Part shown: positions 17,048-24,939 of the stretch, piece by piece | How positions within the stretch are numbered: the stretch's first letter is position 1 | How the letters are laid out: the number at the start of each line of letters is the position of its first letter | Assembly (NCBI RefSeq): GCF_001486585.1 | Contig: NZ_LN909045.1 | Span: 853,175 to 917,174 of the forward strand | Length of the DNA stretch: 64,000 nucleotides | Source: Paenibacillus senegalimassiliensis | Lineage (GTDB): Bacteria; Bacillota; Bacilli; Paenibacillales; Paenibacillaceae | Reading direction: 5' to 3' | Notes under the pieces: model-generated | The model's input: only the letters and a program-made list of their open reading frames with translations | The model's database searches: none | What the model was told of the DNA's origin: nothing | Position numbers and translations under genes: made by a program

Positions 17048-17293
17048 ATGAAACCTGCTGGTGTGGTCCGAAAAGTGGATCAACTGGGACGTATTGTGTT
17101 ACCAAAGTCGCTGCGAAAGAGATATCAAATGAACGAGGGCGACCCTGTGGAAATTTTGGTGCAGGGGGATCATATCATTTTGGAGAGATATCGGCCAAAA
17201 TGCGTGTTCTGCGGTTCAATGGAGAATGTCAGTGATTTTAAAGATCGTTCCATTTGTGGTCAATGCCTGGTTGAAATGAATCAATTGTCTTAG
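17048..17293 (+). CDS. AbrB/SpoVT-type transition-state regulator with C-terminal zinc knuckle
   Basis: An 81-aa protein. Residues 1-50 form the AbrB swapped-hairpin DNA-binding domain (GVVRKVDQLGRIVLPKSLRK). The C-terminal part differs from Bacillus AbrB: it carries CVFCG and CGQC, two CxxC pairs about 15 residues apart, able to bind zinc. ATG 17048 lies 11 bases after AGGAGAGGT; the GTG at 17036 overlaps that site. The gene stands alone. Its target genes are unknown, and AbrB-family proteins normally repress growth-transition and sporulation genes. Confidence 0.88.
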   Translation: MKPAGVVRKVDQLGRIVLPKSLRKRYQMNEGDPVEILVQGDHIILERYRPKCVFCGSMENVSDFKDRSICGQCLVEMNQLS

Positions 17294-17386
17294 TAGGTAA
17301 GGCAGGCGAACATGGCTGATCCAGACTCGTCGTCTGCGCAAGATTCAGGGCGGCGTTAAATAGGATTAAAGGCGTATGCGTGTCTC

Positions 17387-17426
17387 AACTTAAATAAGCA
17401 TCCCCTAGGGGATGCTTATTTAAGTT
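17387..17426. terminator. 40-bp perfect palindrome, likely bidirectional terminator
   Basis: Arms of 20 bases meet at CCCCTAGGGG without mismatch. It lies between convergent genes, the AbrB-type regulator (+) and a small membrane protein (-), and overlaps the stop codon of the latter. The outer arms are A/T-rich (TTAAATAAG), which can supply the U-run in both directions. An operator or cruciform role is not excluded. Confidence 0.65.
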
Positions 17427-17529
17427 ACAGGCCTTTGGTTTTATCGTCGTTGTACGAGGATGTTAAAATACCGCATATCATCATAGCCAGAACAAGGGCA
17501 ATGATCCAGAACGTTATAGAGAATGACAA
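17425..17529 (-). CDS. Small single-span membrane protein, 34 aa
   Basis: An unannotated-size reading frame: TTG start at 17529, SD TGGAGGTG about eight bases before it, stop at 17425. The product begins MSFSITFWIIALVLAMMICG, read as one membrane helix (about 4-22), and ends in a charged tail SSYNDDKTKGL. A likely promoter lies upstream on the same strand (TATAAT at 17569-17564, with TTGACG at 17577-17572 just before it). I do not recognise a family. The good SD, the hydrophobic pattern and its own terminator make it a believable gene. Confidence 0.6.
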   Translation of the reverse strand: MSFSITFWIIALVLAMMICGILTSSYNDDKTKGL

Positions 17530-17632
17530 AACCGAACACCTCCACGTTATATGCCTCGATCTTATTATACCCGTCAACCCTCTAAAAATAAATCAAAATA
17601 TGACTTATCTCATAGACGAAAAAATGTTGGTG

Positions 17633-18700
17633 CTATTTAAAGAACAGAAAGTGAGTAGGTACCGGGCGAAGAGCACCATCTGATGGCTTGTTGACCACCT
17701 TGCCGTTAACGACCAGAGAGGACGAACCTCCTCCATCCAGATTATAGGCATCCTGAACGCCCATCTTCCAAAGCTTCTCTTGAAGCTCGGTTAGAGTAGC
17801 GCCAGAACTTCCGCTTTCATCCCGTCCATCAATCACTAGCACCACCAGTTGATCATCCTTATAGTTGCCGATGACGGTACGCGGTGCACGCAAGGGCGAG
17901 GTTTGCCATTTCGGTGGAATCGTGGTTTTGTTGCCATTTTGCAGCAGGAGCGGCACGAAGGAGGCGCCAAATAAAGGTTGCTCGCGATCGAGGTCCTCCT
18001 GCTTCTGGTATTTGCCCCCGATTAATTGTCCGGACTTGTTCAAGCCGACAAAAAACAGGTCTTTGAACGAGGCTTCAAAGCCGTTCAGGTATTTCCCATT
18101 CAGCATAGTGGTGCTTAACGGATAACGTTCTCCCCGGGAGTCGGCAAAGCCGCCGGCATTAATGCCGGCCACGGCCTTATAGCGCTCTACGGCTTGCTTG
18201 GTCGTCTCGGACCCGCCAAATTTATCCTTGCCCAGCGTCATCTTCATGGCATCCGGAGATTTGAGCTTAATCTTCATGGCGTAGCCCCGGTAGGTGCCAG
18301 GGTTAACCTTAAATAACTCAATTCGGATACGGTCGCTTTGGATCGTCTGGTAAGGCGTTCCAAGCTTGGACGTAATCCGGCGGTTATAGATGGTCTCTGG
18401 CTTCCCGGCGGCGGTTGTGGCGGTAGTCACGATGGAACTCATGGTCGTTGTTGTCTTATGATACAACTCTGCTGTCTCACGAATGGAAGAAATCGTTGTT
18501 TTGGCATTGGCCTCTGCTTGGTCCAATCCAGCCGAGACGATGGCGGTGGTCTCAAAGATGTCAGCTTCCTGGGCTAGCTTATCCAGGCTATTGTTCCATT
18601 CGATAGCGGCCCCTCCGATAAACAAAGCAATCAGCAGTCCGATGAGGGGGCCGGTAGCCAGCAGGAAAAAACGGTTGATCTGCTTGACAGGCGTAATCAT
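17633..18700 (-). CDS. Phosphodiester glycosidase family protein (NAGPA domain), membrane-anchored
   Basis: A 355-aa protein. An N-terminal membrane helix (about 11-33) and a coiled or extended segment (35-105) precede a NAGPA-type domain from about 120. The domain has AGINAGGF near 190, a central APRTVIG, and the signature YNLDGGGSSSLVVNG near 325. The domain is named for the enzyme that removes GlcNAc from mannose-6-phosphate diesters; bacterial relatives are thought to act on phosphodiester-linked sugars in cell-surface polymers. It starts inside the 3' end of the upstream gene by ATGA overlap, so the two are coupled. Confidence 0.82.
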   Translation of the reverse strand: MITPVKQINRFFLLATGPLIGLLIALFIGGAAIEWNNSLDKLAQEADIFETTAIVSAGLDQAEANAKTTISSIRETAELYHKTTTTMSSIVTTATTAAGKPETIYNRRITSKLGTPYQTIQSDRIRIELFKVNPGTYRGYAMKIKLKSPDAMKMTLGKDKFGGSETTKQAVERYKAVAGINAGGFADSRGERYPLSTTMLNGKYLNGFEASFKDLFFVGLNKSGQLIGGKYQKQEDLDREQPLFGASFVPLLLQNGNKTTIPPKWQTSPLRAPRTVIGNYKDDQLVVLVIDGRDESGSSGATLTELQEKLWKMGVQDAYNLDGGGSSSLVVNGKVVNKPSDGALRPVPTHFLFFK

Positions 18701-19107
18701 TTTAATAATTCCATCTGTTTCTGTAGCTTGGCGAGCTGCTGTTTGACCTCGCTAAGCTGGGAGTATAGCTTGTTGCTGTTGTCCGTTTTTTCCGTGCTGT
18801 TATCCTTCGTGAATTCCAGCAATTCGTTAAATGTGTCCACCTTGCCCTGCAGCAGCTTCACTTCTTCGGATAAAGCTGCAAGCTGGGAGGTGTAATCCTC
18901 TTTCATCAAGGCCGTTTCGCTCTGCCATTTGGCATCAAGTTGATCTATCATCGATTGCTTCAGATGATTGCTATAGTAATAGGCTGCGGTCGCCCCCGCG
19001 CCAATCAAGAGCACCCAGATGATAATAATGATGGCTACGGATGGCCTTTGCGATTTCCTGCTGCGCTTCATTTCATTAGCTGGTGCAGGCTCCGTAGAAT
19101 AAGACAT
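18697..19107 (-). CDS. Membrane-anchored coiled-coil protein of unknown function
   Basis: A 136-aa protein. A short charged cytoplasmic tail is followed by one membrane helix (about 23-45, VAIIIIIWVLLIGAGATAAYY without further features) and a long external coiled coil (about 50-135) rich in Leu, Lys and Glu. The start ATG has TGAGGTGAT behind it. It overlaps the phosphodiester glycosidase gene by four bases. A scaffold or partner role for that enzyme is inferred only from coupling. No family recognised. Confidence 0.75.
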   Translation of the reverse strand: MSYSTEPAPANEMKRSRKSQRPSVAIIIIIWVLLIGAGATAAYYYSNHLKQSMIDQLDAKWQSETALMKEDYTSQLAALSEEVKLLQGKVDTFNELLEFTKDNSTEKTDNSNKLYSQLSEVKQQLAKLQKQMELLK

Positions 19108-19230
19108 GGTAAATCACCTCAAAACGTTTATTTGCAGTTCCCATTCTATCACGGCGACATAGTCTTCGCAAAAAGGACAGCATTCGCCTAAATTCGCTTG
19201 CTAGGTGCAAAATGAATAATAGGGGAGTAG

Positions 19231-19260
19231 TTGTCGGGGGAATTTGTCCCGGGGTACAAT
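19231..19260 (+). promoter_or_regulatory. Probable promoter of the broken aminotransferase gene
   Basis: -35 TTGTCG (19231-19236), an 18-base G-rich spacer and -10 TACAAT (19255-19260), 32 bases before the start codon. Confidence 0.5.
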
Positions 19261-19292
19261 CGGCGTAATCAAGTAACGATAAAGGGAGGGCG

Positions 19293-20265
19293 ATGAAGAT
19301 GGACCCGGGCCTAAAGCTACTCAAGTCATCGTTGCCGCACCACTTTGCACAAGAGCTTGAAGGGAGATATCGAAAAGGGACATTGATTTCTCTGGCAGGG
19401 TCGCAGGGAGACGGAGGTGGCGGGACTACAGAGCAAACGCTAAAGTCTGCGGGAGAGGAGGTAGCGGAGGGAGAAGCTTGGCTGAACTGGTTGGCCGGAG
19501 CTTACAGTCAAGCGGAGGGAGGGGGAACTTCTCCCAAGCAATTGCTGTTGGCCGATTACGCAGACGAGGCCCTGAGTCTGGTGTTGAAGGCGATGGTGCC
19601 GGAGGGAGGGACGGTGCTGGTAGAGACGCCGACCAGCCCGGAGGCGCTGGAGATGATCAGGCAGCAAGGCCTTCAGGCTGTCCCGGTGGCCTGTGACCGG
19701 GACGGGATGTTGCCGGACGATTTGCGGAGCAAGTGCGAGAGGGCCGGACGGATGCCGGACCTGATCTACGTCACGCCGCACTATTCCAACCCGTCCGGGC
19801 GGGTGTGGAGCCGGGAGCGTAAGCTGGAGCTACTCCAGCTAAGCGGGCAGTTCGGCCTGCCGGTGGTTGAGGATGACACGGCAGGGGCTGTGCTCTTCGC
19901 CGAGGGCAGCGGCGAAGGAAGTTTGGGGGAGGCGAGAGCCTGCCGGCAGCGGGGGGCAGGCCAGACGAGCGAGCCTGGCGAGGCTGGGCGGTCGTTGCCC
20001 TCGCTGTACCGGCTGCGGCAAAGATCCCGGCGCCGGGCTGTTCCTGTGGCTGCGCCTGCCCGCCGGGATCACCAGCGAAGCGCTGCTGCGCGCTTCGCTG
20101 CTGGAAGGCACAGCGTTCCTGCCGGGGACGCTGTGCTACGTGAACGAGCCGGATGATCGCTTCATCCGGCTGAACATCGCCGCGCACCAGCCGGCGATCC
20201 TGCGCGAAGGGCTGGCGCGCATCGCCGCCGCCCTTGCGGAGTTCACGGCGCGCGGCACAGACTAG
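19293..20265 (+). pseudogene. PLP aminotransferase of the MocR/2-aminoadipate type, internal deletion and frame change
   Basis: The first part (19293 to about 20015) reads as the large domain of a fold-I aminotransferase: NPSGRVWSRERKLELL and PVVEDDTAG are clear motifs. After PSLYRL the frame turns into Arg-rich nonsense. The C-terminal domain resumes in another frame from about 20025 (GAGLFLWLRLPAGI to GLARIAAALAEF). Around 100 or more residues are missing between them, including the SFSK-type PLP lysine region. The intact start, SD (GGGAGGG) and promoter suggest recent decay. An assembly error in this very GC-rich stretch is the main alternative. No HTH domain precedes it. Confidence 0.72.
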
Positions 20266-20361
20266 CCTGCCTGGCGCACTCGCTCAATTCCACGTGTCCT
20301 TCGGGTCACGTCCCTCATCGCATCGATGTCTTATTCATTTCTCTGCTCTTGCTTGCAAACG

Positions 20362-21162
20362 CTACTTATCTGCCTTTGCCGCCACTTTCTCCTCCAGCAC
20401 TGCTACGTCAGGCACCAGTTCCAGGGATGTTACGGCGATTTCACGCCGCCAGGCATCTACGACATGAGCGTATTCCCGCAGGCTGTCTGCGCCCGCGGGA
20501 GTCAGCACATAACGACCGTATCCGATACGGTGGAACCAGCCGTAGTAATCACGCTGCAAGATGGCCGGAGCGGTGCCGACTCCGCTGCGTTCGCGCACTT
20601 GCCTGGGGGCCATCTCTCCGCCCTCTTGCAGCGCCAATGCGACGCGTAGCGCCTTCTCGCGATAGGCGGTGACGAGCTTGGTGGCGTGACTTCCGCCGAC
20701 ATTATAGTCACCGCTGCGTTCATTAAATTCATGTACCAGCCGTTCCGCCCGCCGTTTGACAACTTTCGGTCCCGGGGTATATAAAGCTTCGTTACCGGGG
20801 GAGCACAAAATCTCCACAAAGGCCGGCTTGGTTTTGTAGCGGGTGACGGTGATCAGCCCCAGACCAAGCCGCCGACAGAGCAGCGTAATTTCGCTCCAGC
20901 GCTGATTGTGGGCGCCCTTCTTGGTACGGTTGCGCTCCACAGCCAGATACACCTCTGCACTGGAACGCTGACGTTCCAGACCTTGCAGCAACAGCGGGAG
21001 ATTAAAGGTCTTCTTCATCTCCACAATTAGTGGTTGATCGCTGCCGGGCTTCAAGCCAACCAAATCGCAATGCCGCACTTCGCTCTTGATGCTATATCCC
21101 CGCTCCTCAAAAAAGGCCTTCAACGGAGCGTACAATTCCGTTTCATGTTGTACCGCCATCAT
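20362..21162 (-). CDS. DUF2161 protein with PD-(D/E)XK nuclease-like fold
   Basis: A 266-aa cytoplasmic protein. Residues 1-110 have the PD-(D/E)XK pattern: an N-terminal helix, then D33 in RHCDLVGL and the E-x-K pair in LIVEMKK near 48. The C-terminal half looks like a winged helix (MAPRQVRERSGV and an ILQRDYYGWFHRIGYGRYVL segment), suggesting DNA contact. Family members are annotated as putative phosphodiesterases of unknown role. The start has AAGGAG seven bases upstream; ATG 21159 is an alternative. Confidence 0.78.
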   Translation of the reverse strand: MMAVQHETELYAPLKAFFEERGYSIKSEVRHCDLVGLKPGSDQPLIVEMKKTFNLPLLLQGLERQRSSAEVYLAVERNRTKKGAHNQRWSEITLLCRRLGLGLITVTRYKTKPAFVEILCSPGNEALYTPGPKVVKRRAERLVHEFNERSGDYNVGGSHATKLVTAYREKALRVALALQEGGEMAPRQVRERSGVGTAPAILQRDYYGWFHRIGYGRYVLTPAGADSLREYAHVVDAWRREIAVTSLELVPDVAVLEEKVAAKADK

Positions 21163-21386
21163 AATCTCCTTTTTGTTCCGATAATCCGATTAGATTATAG
21201 CATAAACGGGAATTCCCACTTTTTCCATACGAATATTTTCATCGGGAAAAAGGTCAACTTCTCCCCAAAAGCCGCATAGGTATGTAATACACTTTTTATC
21301 GTGGAAGCTCCATCTGTATCAGCGTGAATGGAAGGTTGTCGGGGACGCAGGAGAACCCCTATGCGGGAGTAGAGGAGGTACCTAAC

Positions 21387-23282
21387 ATGGACATTTTTAA
21401 TCGTATAGCAGCTTACCGGGCGGAAAGCGACTCCTTGTCATGGAGCGGCACATTCAAACAATATATTGAAATGCTGGCCAAAGATCCAACGCCCGCGATG
21501 ACCGCCCATGCCAGAGTTTATGAAATGATTGAATCTTTTGGGGTAGAGGAAGTCAACGGCCGGAAGAGGTATAAATTTTTTGAGCAGGAGATTTTTGGAT
21601 TGGATCGCGCCATCGAGAAGCTGGTCGAGGAATACTTCCACTCGGCGGCTCGGCGGCTGGATGTACGCAAGCGGATTCTACTGCTGATGGGTCCTGTGAG
21701 CGGGGGTAAATCCACATTGGTCACCTTATTGAAGCGAGGGCTAGAGAAATTCTCCCGTACCGATAAAGGTGCAGTATATGCCATTGCGGGCTGCCCGATG
21801 CATGAGGACCCCCTACACCTGGTTCCCCATGAGCTCAGGCCCGAAGTGGAGCAGGCGCTGGGCATTCGCATCGAAGGCAATCTCTGCCCGGTATGCCAGA
21901 TGCGGCTCAAGACAGAGTACGGCGGGGATATTGAACATGTACGGGTAGAGCGGGTATTGCTTTCCGAGGATGAACGTATTGGCATCGGCACATTCAGCCC
22001 CTCCGATCCGAAGTCGCAGGACATTGCCGACCTCACGGGCAGTATCGACTTTTCGACCATTACGGAGTATGGCTCGGAGTCCGATCCGCGGGCTTATCGT
22101 TTTGATGGGGAACTAAATAAGGCCAACCGGGGATTAATGGAATTCCAGGAAATGCTTAAATGCGATGAGAAATTTCTGTGGAATCTGCTGTCGCTGACCC
22201 AGGAGGGCAATTTCAAGGCCGGCAGGTTTGCACTAATCAGTGCGGATGAGCTTATTATCGCCCATACGAACGAGGCGGAATACAAATCCTTTATTGCCAA
22301 CAAGAAGAACGAAGCCTTGCAATCCCGGATGATTGTCATGCCTATTCCCTATAATCTCAAGGTATCTGAAGAAGAGAAGATTTACGCCAAGCTGATCGCT
22401 CAAAGTGATATGAAACATATTCACATCGCTCCACATGCACTGCGGGCCGCAGCGATTTTCTCAATATTGACCCGATTGAAGGAGTCGAAGAAGCAGGGAA
22501 TTGACCTGCTGAAGAAAATGCGTTTGTATGATGGGGAAGAAGTGGAAGGCTTTAAGGATGCGGATTTGAAGGAGCTACAAAACGAGCATTTGGACGAAGG
22601 AATGTCCGGCGTCGACCCGCGTTATGTGATCAACCGGATTTCCAGCGCTCTGATCAAGCAGGATTTACATTGCATGGGGGCACTGGATATACTGCGGGCG
22701 ATCAAGGACGGTCTGGATCAGCATGCCTCAATCACGAAGGATGAGCGGGAGCGATATTTGAATTTCATCGGCATTGCCCGCCGGGAATACGATGAACTGG
22801 CCAAGAAGGAAGTCCAAAAGGCTTTTGTCTATTCCTTTGAGGAATCGGCCCGAACCTTGTTCGAGAATTATCTCGATAACATTGAAGCTTTCTGCAATTG
22901 GACCAAAATTAGAGATCCGTTGACGGATGAAGAACTGGAGCCTGATGAGCGGCTGATGCGTTCTATTGAGGAGCAGATCGGCATTTCCGAAAATGCGAAA
23001 AAAGCTTTCCGCGAAGAAATTCTGATTCGTATTTCTGCTTATTCGCGAAAGGGCCGGAAATTTGAATACAATCACCATGATCGGCTGCGGGAAGCGATCG
23101 AGAAGAAGCTGTTCGCTGATCTGAAGGATATCGTCAAGATTACCACTTCGACGAAAACACCGGATGAAAATCAGTTGAAGCGCATCAACGAGGTCAGCAA
23201 ACGGCTGATTGACGAGCATGGATATTGCCCGGTATGCGCCAATGAATTGCTCCGTTATGTGGGCAGCCTGCTGAATCGTTAA
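21387..23282 (+). CDS. prkA: PrkA serine protein kinase/AAA+ protein
   Basis: A 631-aa protein of the PrkA family, expressed in sporulating Firmicutes. The N-terminal AAA domain has Walker A GPVSGGKST with K108, and a CPVCQMRLK zinc-like knuckle near 168; the C-terminal third is the kinase-like PrkA region, ending with a CPVCANELL motif. ATG 21387 follows GAGGAGGT; the longer frame from 21324 is leader. In many bacteria prkA, yhbH and spoVR are linked. Here prkA faces the other two across a peptide-signalling module. Confidence 0.95.
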   Translation: MDIFNRIAAYRAESDSLSWSGTFKQYIEMLAKDPTPAMTAHARVYEMIESFGVEEVNGRKRYKFFEQEIFGLDRAIEKLVEEYFHSAARRLDVRKRILLLMGPVSGGKSTLVTLLKRGLEKFSRTDKGAVYAIAGCPMHEDPLHLVPHELRPEVEQALGIRIEGNLCPVCQMRLKTEYGGDIEHVRVERVLLSEDERIGIGTFSPSDPKSQDIADLTGSIDFSTITEYGSESDPRAYRFDGELNKANRGLMEFQEMLKCDEKFLWNLLSLTQEGNFKAGRFALISADELIIAHTNEAEYKSFIANKKNEALQSRMIVMPIPYNLKVSEEEKIYAKLIAQSDMKHIHIAPHALRAAAIFSILTRLKESKKQGIDLLKKMRLYDGEEVEGFKDADLKELQNEHLDEGMSGVDPRYVINRISSALIKQDLHCMGALDILRAIKDGLDQHASITKDERERYLNFIGIARREYDELAKKEVQKAFVYSFEESARTLFENYLDNIEAFCNWTKIRDPLTDEELEPDERLMRSIEEQIGISENAKKAFREEILIRISAYSRKGRKFEYNHHDRLREAIEKKLFADLKDIVKITTSTKTPDENQLKRINEVSKRLIDEHGYCPVCANELLRYVGSLLNR

Positions 23283-23297
23283 TCTGGACCAAGACAT

Positions 23298-23329
23298 AAA
23301 TAAGACCAGTCCTAGGACTGGTCTTATTT
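23298..23329. terminator. 32-bp perfect palindrome, bidirectional terminator
   Basis: Arms AAATAAGACCAGTCCT and AGGACTGGTCTTATTT join at CCTAGG without mismatch. It lies between convergent prkA (+) and the small peptide gene (-), and each strand provides a U-rich end. Confidence 0.75.
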
Positions 23330-23357
23330 GCGTTTGTGTATGGTCTTGTTGCCTTAC

Positions 23358-23459
23358 TTACATTCCTCCATGATGATCCATGAGACGAAGGATGTAGGGG
23401 GTGGAAATCACAATTAGAGAAAAAACAGTTAATAGGAGAGCGTTTAACTTACTTTTCAT
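23358..23459 (-). CDS. Candidate signalling peptide precursor (AloP/Phr-like), 33 aa
   Basis: This frame starts at ATG 23459 inside the last codons of the receptor gene (ATGAAAAGTAA overlap), with GAGGTG about nine bases upstream, and stops at 23358. The product begins MKSKLNALLLTVFSLIVIST, read as a lysine-bearing start and an export helix, and ends in PYILRLMDHHGGM, a short polar His/Gly-rich tail. Such a layout, basic start plus hydrophobic core plus short tail, directly behind an HTH-TPR receptor, is that of secreted pheromone precursors re-imported by oligopeptide permease. The mature form would be the last 5-8 residues; this is inference. Confidence 0.65.
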   Translation of the reverse strand: MKSKLNALLLTVFSLIVISTPYILRLMDHHGGM

Positions 23460-24810
23460 TCCTATACACCTCTCGAATAAGTTTTTTGTAGGTCTCTATT
23501 ATGCTCCCATTGCTGTCGTCTCTGAAGTTCTCAAATAAGCCTACACACTTAATTATACAGCTCTTTTCGTTAATTGAAGATGCTTTTTCCAAAGCTTTCA
23601 TTAAATGGTTAAATCCCTGTTCCGCTGCACCGCGATGGAGATAATAGGCGGCAAGCTCATAGTAGCACCGGGCTATGCGTTCATCCGTGGTCTGCCTGGT
23701 GTAGATGTCTGTTTCATACTCCGGCTGATGGAGCAGCGAAGCATATTCAATTCGTTCCAGAATATCGTCAATGGTATAGTTGTGACGATTGGCAGCCGTG
23801 ACAATGTTGAGCAGGCATAGCCATATTTCATCCTCATGAGATTCCATGTAGGAAATGTATTCGGGAAGTACGCTTGGTTCGCCAGCGGCCAATTTGGTCA
23901 CCATTGTGTTCATCCGAGCCCAGGCTTGAAATTTTTCCTTCCACCCGAGTGAAGTCTCATCGTTCTCCCTTACCCAATTCAGGTTCTCGTAGAGCTTGAT
24001 GAACTGCAGGGCCTGATCATAATCCTGCCTGGATTCACTCACGCTGCCCAGAAGGAGATAAGCATAAGCCACGTAGGTGAACAGCGGTTTTACCGAGAGG
24101 GCCTCCTGCTTAAGGCGTGCCCCTCTTTGATATTGATGTTTGGCTTTGCTGAGAAGTTGTCCTGCCACTTCCTCCACCTTGTCCCATCGACGCAGTGAAC
24201 GGTAAGTATTAGCTAAATCCTTGAGAGCTTCAAGCTGGTCAAATTCGCTTAATCGTTCCACGAAGAGCTCAAACTGTACGGCTGCCTGGTAGTTCATTTC
24301 CTGATCATGGGCAAGCTTACAGAGGAACAAGCGGTACTGGCACAGGGCAAGTCGCTCGGAATGCTGATTCTTCTCACCGAAGGCAATTTCGTCATAAATG
24401 ATCGCAGCGAATTTCTTGTTATCGTTATGATAGAGGTCTTCGGCCACTTCAAAAAGCACTTGGGAATACATCAAGTTCTCCAGCAGCAATCCGATGGATT
24501 TACGGAAATACGCCGCATTATCCACCTCAGCGCAGGCGATCAGAAAAGGCTTGATTCGCCGCCAATTGGGCGTCGATTCAGCAATGAGCTCTTCAAAATA
24601 GCGGTTATAAAAAAAGCCCCGCTCAAACCCGAAGCTTTCCGTCATCATGTCTAGCTGCTCAATCGTTAAATTTCTATGCCCGTTCAGAATGGAGCTGAGA
24701 GAGCCCGCATTCAGTCCCACCCGTTGAGCAAACTGGTTCAGGTTGAGACCTTCCTGCTTCATGTGATCATTCAGGATTGAACGTATCGTGGTTGTAGAGT
24801 TCAAGTACAC
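23449..24810 (-). CDS. Peptide-responsive HTH receptor, RNPP/AloR-like
   Basis: A 453-codon cytoplasmic protein. Residues 10-65 form an XRE-type HTH (NLNQFAQRVGLNAGSLSSIL). The rest is all-helical with repeated Tyr/Leu/Ala pairs typical of TPR repeats (LAHDQEMNYQAAVQFELFVE, LEALKDLANTYRSLRRWD). This is the layout of RNPP regulators (PlcR, NprR, AimR) and of the AloR receptors reported from Paenibacillus polymyxa. GTG 24810 is chosen because GAGG lies six bases before it; TTG 24816 is the longest form. It has its own promoter after the spoVR terminator and is coupled to a small peptide gene. Family placement rests on architecture. Confidence 0.75.
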   Translation of the reverse strand: MYLNSTTTIRSILNDHMKQEGLNLNQFAQRVGLNAGSLSSILNGHRNLTIEQLDMMTESFGFERGFFYNRYFEELIAESTPNWRRIKPFLIACAEVDNAAYFRKSIGLLLENLMYSQVLFEVAEDLYHNDNKKFAAIIYDEIAFGEKNQHSERLALCQYRLFLCKLAHDQEMNYQAAVQFELFVERLSEFDQLEALKDLANTYRSLRRWDKVEEVAGQLLSKAKHQYQRGARLKQEALSVKPLFTYVAYAYLLLGSVSESRQDYDQALQFIKLYENLNWVRENDETSLGWKEKFQAWARMNTMVTKLAAGEPSVLPEYISYMESHEDEIWLCLLNIVTAANRHNYTIDDILERIEYASLLHQPEYETDIYTRQTTDERIARCYYELAAYYLHRGAAEQGFNHLMKALEKASSINEKSCIIKCVGLFENFRDDSNGSIIETYKKLIREVYRNEK

Positions 24811-24830
24811 CACCAACCTCTGCGCATTTC

Positions 24831-24869
24831 TATTATTTCAATAATATCCATTTTCTGATCGATGGTCAA
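24831..24869 (-). promoter_or_regulatory. Promoter and dyad operator of the receptor-peptide pair
   Basis: On the minus strand: -35 TTGACC (24869-24864), a 17-base spacer and -10 TATTAT (24846-24841). A perfect 7-bp inverted repeat, TATTATT-TC-AATAATA at 24831-24846, covers the -10 and start-site region and could be a self-regulatory operator. Confidence 0.65.
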
Positions 24870-24895
24870 TTTTGGTGATGGTTAGGACGCCTCAT

Positions 24896-24930
24896 AAAAA
24901 AACAGGCAAGTGCATTTCTGCAATTGCCTG
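24896..24930 (-). terminator. Rho-independent terminator of yhbH-spoVR
   Basis: Read on the minus strand: CAGGCAA and TTGCCTG enclose a GCA-GAAA-TGC inner stem, followed by seven T. It separates spoVR from the receptor gene. Confidence 0.85.
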
Positions 24931-24939
24931 AATTCGTCG

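Noticed and set aside
17435..17683. 82-aa plus-strand reading frame
   Set aside because: It begins in the flank of the palindrome without SD and runs antisense to the small membrane protein and into the glycosidase gene.
21200..21230. SigE/SigK-like promoter for prkA (GCATAAA ... CATAC)
   Set aside because: The CATAC box is suggestive but the spacing of 19 bases is too long for SigE and the SigK pattern is incomplete.
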